In this document: positions 1 through 4,195 of the stretch, in pieces | How positions within the stretch are numbered: position 1 is the stretch's first letter | Layout: each line of letters begins with the position of its first letter | Assembly: GCA_946886975.1 (NCBI GenBank) | Contig: CAMPJV010000139.1 | Coordinates: forward strand, 1 to 6,830 | Source: an uncultured Taibaiella sp. | Lineage (GTDB): Bacteria > Bacteroidota > Bacteroidia > Chitinophagales > Chitinophagaceae | Length of the DNA stretch: 6,830 nt | Reading direction: 5' to 3' | The notes under the pieces: generated by a model | Databases searched by the model: none | What the model saw: only the letters and a program-made list of their open reading frames with translations | Told to the model about the DNA's origin: nothing | Made by a program: the position numbers and the translations under genes

Positions 1-244
1 GGAAACATAGTCTTCATTTACTCTGGATATAAAAGTAAGGAAGGTAGGCTCCGACAGGAGTTTCCCCGTGAGTGGGAAATAGGCCATGTGTGATAAGTTT
101 AAAGGTCAAAAGTATAAAGAGAATGTTGTTCTTCTTAGGCCACAGGCATCTTTATTTTCCCTGGCAGCCCCGGAAGTCGCGTAACGGTTGGGTTCCACAC
201 TTCAGGCTTTGCGGTATAGTTTTTAAACTGTAAGGGCAAAAACT
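1..244. other. Left-edge region with no established gene
   Basis: No complete gene is visible. Two incompatible edge possibilities exist. On the plus strand, frame 1 is open from the first base to a TGA at 91-93 (30 codons, residues like VFIYSGYKSKEG near the start), which could be the tail of an upstream gene; a run this short occurs by chance fairly often. On the minus strand an ATG at 17-15 would begin MKTMF and run off the edge, with a TACTTTTG element (-7-like, 114-107) upstream but no good -33 partner. A 6-bp hairpin (TTTCCC 61-66 with GGGAAA 74-79) lacks a T-run, so I do not call it a terminator. The stretch 94-244 shows nothing else; a weak TAGTTTTT (217-224) lies just ahead of the lipoprotein gene. 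Confidence 0.4.
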
Positions 245-835
245 ATGTCTCGTTATATCATTCTCGTCCTTCTGTTTGCCTGTTCATGCAAGAATAACCC
301 TGATGAGCAAGCGCAGGCCCCCGTTGCGAAAGATACGATCGGAGGAGTCGAGAATCGAAAAGACTCCCTGTTGGTGCAGAAGAATGACTATTCAGTAGTA
401 GCCAACGGTGTAAGGATATCTCTCAAAGATCGGGAGATGTATGTAGATCTGAATAGCATACTCGGCTCGCCGAAGTCGGTGTTAACCAAGGTGTTGGCTG
501 AAGGCGCCGACACTCATATGGGGGCAGCCGTAAAGACAATGGATTACAATGGTTTGCAACTGGAGTTGTACGTCCCAAATGGAAGAGATAGCGGGTGGAT
601 AATGAACATGAAGCTTACCTCGGACAAGTACTTTACAGAACGGGGAGCACGGGTAGGGGATAGCGCGCAACGGGTAAAGAGTTTGTATCCCGAAGGAAGT
701 AAATTCCCCGATGGCAGAAACGATCCGCTAAACTACTCCTGGTATATAAGTGATGAAAGTCATCTCTTTACACTCAAATTCGATATAGAGCAGGAACTGG
801 TAAAGCAAATACTCATCTATTATGAAGTGCCCTAA
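245..835 (+). CDS. Predicted lipoprotein of unknown function
   Basis: A 196-residue protein I do not recognise by name. It starts with a short hydrophobic stretch (residues 4-12, YIILVLLFA) followed by Cys13 and Cys15 and then KNNPDEQ. This fits a lipoprotein signal peptide (LFAC or ACSC), so the mature protein is probably lipid-anchored in the outer or inner membrane; which Cys is modified is unclear. Residues 16-55 are polar and probably a flexible linker. The rest looks like a small alpha/beta domain with two related segments, YVDLNSILGSPKSV (66-79) and RGARVGDSAQRVKSLYP (about 133-149). The second resembles the 'GxxVGDSxxxVxxxYP' pattern of BamE/SmpA-like and DUF4309-like folds, but this is only a visual resemblance. 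The start is the ATG after an A-rich leader, usual in Bacteroidota. No operon partner; the neighbour is convergent and overlaps the stop by 4 bp. Confidence 0.8.
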   Translation: MSRYIILVLLFACSCKNNPDEQAQAPVAKDTIGGVENRKDSLLVQKNDYSVVANGVRISLKDREMYVDLNSILGSPKSVLTKVLAEGADTHMGAAVKTMDYNGLQLELYVPNGRDSGWIMNMKLTSDKYFTERGARVGDSAQRVKSLYPEGSKFPDGRNDPLNYSWYISDESHLFTLKFDIEQELVKQILIYYEVP

Positions 836-1290
836 GGCTCCTTCTTCATAAAGTCAAAAGCTCCTTTTCTTAGATTGATATTATACTCCAGGTAGGCCTT
901 CAGACAGGCCAGAAAGTTCGCCCATCCCTCGGTATTCTGCCTTAGCCATTTCAATCCCGCTTCATTATTTTCCATAGTTCCTTCAGTCACCTGAACTAAT
1001 GTGGCATTACCCTTATTAGTGAGGGTGATCTCTACTTTCAGCATCTCATCGTTTTCTCCACCCCATTCAAAGGAGACAAGTTCGTTTGGTTTCACCGAAA
1101 GGACCTTTACAGGCACTTTGACATCAAACTCAGGAAACTTCCAGACGAGTTCCTTGCCGTCTTCCATCCTGCCGGAACCTTCACCAATAAAGTAACCTGA
1201 CATCTTCACCGGATCTACAATTGCTTCATACACCTCGTGTGGAAGTTTTGAAATCTGTATAGCGGCGCTCGCTACTAACTTATCCATCAT
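832..1290 (-). CDS. AHSA1-like SRPBCC domain protein
   Basis: A 152-residue cytoplasmic protein of the START/Bet v1-like (SRPBCC) superfamily, closest to the AHSA1 group (Activator of Hsp90 ATPase homolog 1-like). Signs of this are the opening beta strand and helix (residues 6-27, with VYEAIVDPVKM typical), GKELVWKFPEF (45-55), VLSVKPNELVSFEW (63-76), a threonine/valine-rich strand (85-103) and the Trp-rich C-terminal helix EGWANFLACLKAYLE (121-135). Length is normal for the family. Members have a hydrophobic cavity, but most bacterial ones have no known ligand, so the function is open. The frame stays open up to an ATG at 1350, but a TAACTTTG promoter element at 1325-1318 lies downstream of that codon. 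The start is therefore one of the two adjacent ATGs at 1290 and 1287. No signal peptide. Such proteins often sit beside ArsR-type regulators; none is seen here. Confidence 0.9.
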   Translation of the reverse strand: MMDKLVASAAIQISKLPHEVYEAIVDPVKMSGYFIGEGSGRMEDGKELVWKFPEFDVKVPVKVLSVKPNELVSFEWGGENDEMLKVEITLTNKGNATLVQVTEGTMENNEAGLKWLRQNTEGWANFLACLKAYLEYNINLRKGAFDFMKKEP

Positions 1291-1317
1291 TATTATTTTG
1301 AAAGATTGAACTTCCTG

Positions 1318-1351
1318 CAAAGTTAGGGGATAAGTGAACCGTTGTAGCAAT
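1318..1351 (-). promoter_or_regulatory. Bacteroidota-type promoter for the AHSA1-like gene
   Basis: Read on the minus strand, ATTG (1351-1348) is followed after 22 nt by TAACTTTG (1325-1318), a full match to the TAnnTTTG -7 element of the Bacteroidota housekeeping sigma factor. A TTG-type -33 element at 17-23 nt spacing is established for this phylum. Transcription would begin near 1311, leaving a leader of about 20 nt before the ATG at 1290. This position decides the start codon of the gene. The upstream half is less certain than the -7 element. Confidence 0.6.
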
Positions 1352-1591
1352 AGGTGACAATTGAAAAGCTATGTCTCAAAGCCTCACTTGAAGGACTATA
1401 TGACACTAAGTACCAACTGATCAATATTGAGGATATCCGCCACTAAAGCCCTGGCAGGCACCGGTTATCCTACTGTGTTCAGGAAGTGCTTATTAGTGTA
1501 CATCCCGGCATCTCCCAAGAAATGTTTAAATTAACACTGTGAAGGCCTGGTTTTGATGTTTAGAATATTTAACCAATTAGAAAGTAGTCCA
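1352..1591. other. Intergenic region between divergent genes
   Basis: This separates the AHSA1-like gene (leftward) from the T9SS-secreted protein (rightward), so it should hold the promoter of the latter. I find no full TAnnTTTG element on the plus strand. A TTTTG at 1551-1555 could serve as a -33 element, but nothing suitable lies 17-23 nt after it. The frame of the rightward gene is open back to a TTG at 1553, but the signal peptide starts cleanly at 1592. Apart from the palindromes at 1421-1438 I see nothing else: no RNA gene and no terminator. Confidence 0.6.
1421..1438. repeat. Two abutting perfect palindromes
   Basis: TCAATATTGA (1421-1430) is a perfect 10-bp palindrome and is followed without a gap by the perfect 8-bp palindrome GGATATCC (1431-1438). 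They lie in the divergent intergenic region, about 95 bp upstream of the AHSA1-like promoter and 150 bp upstream of the T9SS gene start. Dimeric regulators often bind such dyads, so an operator is possible, but palindromes of this size also arise by chance and no second copy was found. Confidence 0.3.
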
Positions 1592-3142
1592 ATGAAAAAC
1601 TTCGTAGCACTTGTAATCTTCATCTTTTCTTCTTCCTTGTTGTATGCACAAGCCCCTTCGATAAAATGGCAAAAGGCGTTAGGAGGGACTTCTTTTGACG
1701 TCTCCTATGGCATCATTCAGAGCGCTGACAGTAATTTCGTAATGATTGGTACAGTTCAGTCGAACGATGGTGACGTTTCCGGTAATATGGGTCTATACGA
1801 CATATGGGTAGTAAAACTGTCAAAGACGGGAACCATCATCTGGCAGAAGACATATGGGGGTACCGGGAGTGATTACGGGGCGAGCATTTCGCAAACCAAT
1901 GATGGCGGTTACGTGATAGCTGGCTACACCAATTCGGCCGATGGAGATGTTACCGGACAGCACGGAAAGGTAGATGGATGGGTAGTGAAGATTTCAGACA
2001 CTGGTGCCTTACAATGGCAAAGAGCCCTCGGGGGCAGTGAATTTGATGCGGTTTTGAGTGCGAAGCAAACCGCTGATAGTGGCTATATCATCGCCGGGTG
2101 GAGCGGATCAACAAATGGGGACCTTACCACTAACATGGGTAGCGAGGACTGTTGGGTAGTGAAGCTGACACCGACCGGCGCAATTTCATGGATGCATTCG
2201 ATGGGTGGTAGCGCTGAAGATCATGCGTCCTCGGCAATGCAGACATCTGACGGCGGGTACATAGTGGCAGGCACAGTGAAGTCCATGGACTTTGACATTA
2301 AGGGCAACCATGGAGCTTCGGACTACATCCTTTACAAATTGTCCTCGACTGGAAACCTGCAATGGCAAGAGTGTTATGGAGGTACGGGTATTGAAGCCTG
2401 TGGTGAGCACGGGTATGCTGGTGCGGTAAAGCAAACAGCGGATGGAGGATATGTACTTTCGGGCTGGAGTAATTCTAATGATGGAAATGTTACAGGAAAC
2501 CATGGAAATTATGATGCCTGGATCATAAAGGTGGACGACACTGGTGCGCTAAAGTGGCAGAAGTCGCTTGGCGGCGGAGGTGATGATGAGGCCAACTATG
2601 TTTCTATTGCACCGGATGGAGGTATTATCATAGCTGCTCTTAGCGATTCTATCAGCGGACAGGTTACTGGTGTGCACGGCTTACACGATTTCTGGCTGCT
2701 CAAGCTCGACTCTACGGGAACAATGCTCTGGCAACAGTGCTACGGCGGAACCGACAAGGAAATAGCTTTCCAGATGGAACAAACTTTTGACGGCAATTAT
2801 ATAGCGTCCGGTTATACTAAATCCACCGGTGGTCAGGTAAGCGGGCAGCATGGAGATTTTGATGCGTGGGTAGTTTATCTGGAGGATCCTATGGAGCTCA
2901 CGCATCTTGAAAGGCCTGCAAGGGTTGGCATTTTCCCTAACCCGGCGACTGGATTGATAAGACTGACCAATGTTCCAATGCTTTCACAGGTAAGGATATT
3001 TAATACCCAGGGCCAGGTGGTAACGGAAACGTTCCAAACTGAGAGCATCTCTGTGGAGGACTTTTCTGCAGGGCTGTACTATATCTGTGTTTATGACGGC
3101 AAGGGTGCACTGGTGGCGAGAGAAAAGCTGGTGAAGATGTAA
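1592..3142 (+). CDS. Secreted seven-repeat propeller protein with T9SS tail
   Basis: A 516-residue secreted protein. Residues 1-19 or so form a clear signal peptide (MKNFVALVIFIF, then SSSLLYAQA) with cleavage expected near YAQA. Seven tandem repeats follow, starting at Trp26, 84, 142, 200, 258, 322 and 380. Each begins W-Q-x-x-x-GG and continues with QTxDGGYxxAG, a loop like SxDGDVxGxHGxxDxW and a strand ending KLDxTG. Seven units of this strand-rich type suggest a seven-bladed beta-propeller. Residues 444-516 (starting RVGIFPNP, with VRIFNTQGQVV and LYYICVYDGKG) are a T9SS type A sorting domain, so the protein should cross the outer membrane by the type IX system and be released or attached to the surface. 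Substrate and role are unknown; no catalytic motif is visible. An upstream in-frame extension to 1553 (TTG) is rejected because the signal peptide starts at 1592. It is a single-gene unit ended by the terminator at 3162. Confidence 0.93.
   Translation: MKNFVALVIFIFSSSLLYAQAPSIKWQKALGGTSFDVSYGIIQSADSNFVMIGTVQSNDGDVSGNMGLYDIWVVKLSKTGTIIWQKTYGGTGSDYGASISQTNDGGYVIAGYTNSADGDVTGQHGKVDGWVVKISDTGALQWQRALGGSEFDAVLSAKQTADSGYIIAGWSGSTNGDLTTNMGSEDCWVVKLTPTGAISWMHSMGGSAEDHASSAMQTSDGGYIVAGTVKSMDFDIKGNHGASDYILYKLSSTGNLQWQECYGGTGIEACGEHGYAGAVKQTADGGYVLSGWSNSNDGNVTGNHGNYDAWIIKVDDTGALKWQKSLGGGGDDEANYVSIAPDGGIIIAALSDSISGQVTGVHGLHDFWLLKLDSTGTMLWQQCYGGTDKEIAFQMEQTFDGNYIASGYTKSTGGQVSGQHGDFDAWVVYLEDPMELTHLERPARVGIFPNPATGLIRLTNVPMLSQVRIFNTQGQVVTETFQTESISVEDFSAGLYYICVYDGKGALVAREKLVKM
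1667..2890 (+). repeat. Seven tandem 174-bp coding repeats
   Basis: Units begin at the TGG codons at 1667, 1841, 2015, 2189, 2363, 2555 and 2729. Units 1-4 and 6 are exactly 174 bp (58 codons). Unit 5 is 192 bp because of six extra codons, and unit 7 merges into the linker before the sorting domain. Conservation is at the protein level (W, GG, DGGY, HGxxDxW); the DNA copies have diverged widely, so this is an old duplication rather than an unstable satellite. Confidence 0.9.
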
Positions 3143-3161
3143 GATTAATTTATTCGATTTC

Positions 3162-3187
3162 AGGGACGGCCATCGCCGTCCTTTTTT
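3162..3187 (+). terminator. Rho-independent terminator of the T9SS protein gene
   Basis: GGACGGC (3164-3170), a CATC loop and GCCGTCC (3175-3181) form a perfect 7-bp GC-rich stem, followed at once by six T (3182-3187). It lies 20 bp after the TAA of the upstream gene. It separates that gene from the ABC operon and argues against the ATG at 3188 as a start for the ATPase. Confidence 0.9.
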
Positions 3188-3266
3188 ATGTCTTTTCGCG
3201 GAGGGACTTTCTGTGCAATTCTGGCTAATTCTACAGAGAAAGCTGGCATACATCCCATTTGTTTTG

Positions 3267-3274
3267 TAACTTTT
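3267..3274 (+). promoter_or_regulatory. Possible -7 element for the ABC operon
   Basis: TAACTTTT differs from the Bacteroidota TAnnTTTG element only at the last base. It lies 39 bp before the ATG at 3314 and after the terminator, where an operon promoter is needed. No TTG is present 17-23 nt upstream, so the call is weak. Confidence 0.3.
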
Positions 3275-3313
3275 TCGGCTTCCAAGCGATACATACACAC
3301 ACATTATCAGACA

Positions 3314-4186
3314 ATGCAACTAATCATCAGTAAACTAAATAAGCAGTATGGCAATGGGGTACATGCCCTGAATGATGTAAGTCTTACGATTCCAACCGGC
3401 ATGTTTGGGCTGCTTGGTCCTAACGGTGCAGGCAAGTCATCACTTATGCGCACCCTGGCTACGCTGCAGGACGTGGATAGCGGATCTGTCATCATGGGGG
3501 ATATAGACGTACTGAAGGAAAAGGAAAAGGTACGGAAGGTGCTCGGCTACCTGCCACAGGAGTTTGGTGTTTATCCACGCACATCTGCAGTAGACCTGCT
3601 GGAATACCTGGCCGTGATAAAGGGTTTCAACAATGCTGCAGAAAGAAAAGAGATGGTCCTGGCACTGCTGCAGAAGGTGAACCTGTACGAACACAGGAAA
3701 AAGTCTGTGAGCTCTTTTAGCGGGGGTATGCGTCAACGATTTGGGGTGGCCCAATGCCTTATAGGCAGTCCAAGGCTGGTAATAGTGGATGAGCCAACTG
3801 CGGGTCTCGATCCTGGTGAACGGAACAGGTTCTATAACATATTAAGTGAGATAGGGGAGAATGTGATCGTTATCCTGTCTACGCACATTGTTCAGGACGT
3901 GAGGGAGCTTTGCACCAACATGGCTATTATGAACAATGGTAGGGTGCTTTTCAGTGGGAGCACTGATGATGCTCTTGCGGAGATAAGAGGAAAGGTGTGG
4001 GAGAAGAGGATAGTAAAGGAGGAACTCCCTCAGTATCAGAAGAACTATAGCGTGATCTCCAATAAGCTGGTCAGCGGAAAGCCGCTCATTCATGTATTTT
4101 CCGAGCCAATGCTCAATAACGGATTCGCGCCTGCAGAGGAGAACCTGGAGGATGTGTTCTTCGCTAAACTTCACGAACTTATTTAG
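3314..4186 (+). CDS. ABC transporter ATP-binding protein
   Basis: A 290-residue cytoplasmic ATPase that should drive the membrane protein encoded 9 bp downstream. All nucleotide-binding motifs are intact: Walker A GPNGAGKS (35-42), Q-loop Gln82 in YLPQEFG, signature FSGGM (135-139) in place of the usual LSGGQ, Walker B LVIVDE (155-160), D-loop GLD (164-166) and switch His191 in STH. Residues 1-215 form the ATPase domain. Residues 220-290 are an accessory C-terminal tail ending LEDVFFAKLHELI, typical of ABC-2-type exporters of the CcmA/DrrA group. The length is usual. An in-frame ATG at 3188 is rejected because it abuts the T-run of the preceding terminator; MQLIISKLNKQYG is the normal beginning of this family. 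The transported substrate cannot be told from the sequence. Confidence 0.95.
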   Translation: MQLIISKLNKQYGNGVHALNDVSLTIPTGMFGLLGPNGAGKSSLMRTLATLQDVDSGSVIMGDIDVLKEKEKVRKVLGYLPQEFGVYPRTSAVDLLEYLAVIKGFNNAAERKEMVLALLQKVNLYEHRKKSVSSFSGGMRQRFGVAQCLIGSPRLVIVDEPTAGLDPGERNRFYNILSEIGENVIVILSTHIVQDVRELCTNMAIMNNGRVLFSGSTDDALAEIRGKVWEKRIVKEELPQYQKNYSVISNKLVSGKPLIHVFSEPMLNNGFAPAEENLEDVFFAKLHELI

Positions 4187-4195
4187 CCCTTAACT

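Noticed and set aside
61..79. A hairpin TTTCCC / GGGAAA as a terminator
   Set aside because: The stem is only 6 bp and half A-T, with no T-run on either strand.
1378..1446. A protein-like minus-strand stretch (VPARALVADILNIDQLVL) that might be a decayed gene
   Set aside because: It spans only about 22 codons between stops and no matching sequence continues in other frames, so there is no basis for calling a pseudogene.
1553..1591. A 13-codon extension of the T9SS protein from TTG at 1553 or ATG at 1556
   Set aside because: It would put charged and polar residues before a canonical signal peptide that begins MKNFVALVIF at 1592.
2186..2503. A 105-codon minus-strand open frame inside the repeat protein gene
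   Set aside because: The plus-strand repeats explain the region. The antisense frame is Ser/Arg/His-rich without motifs and is a shadow of the repeat codons.
3188..3313. An N-terminal extension of the ABC ATPase from the ATG at 3188
   Set aside because: The codon abuts the T-run of the intrinsic terminator, the added residues are unlike this family, and MQLIISKLNKQYG at 3314 is a standard start.
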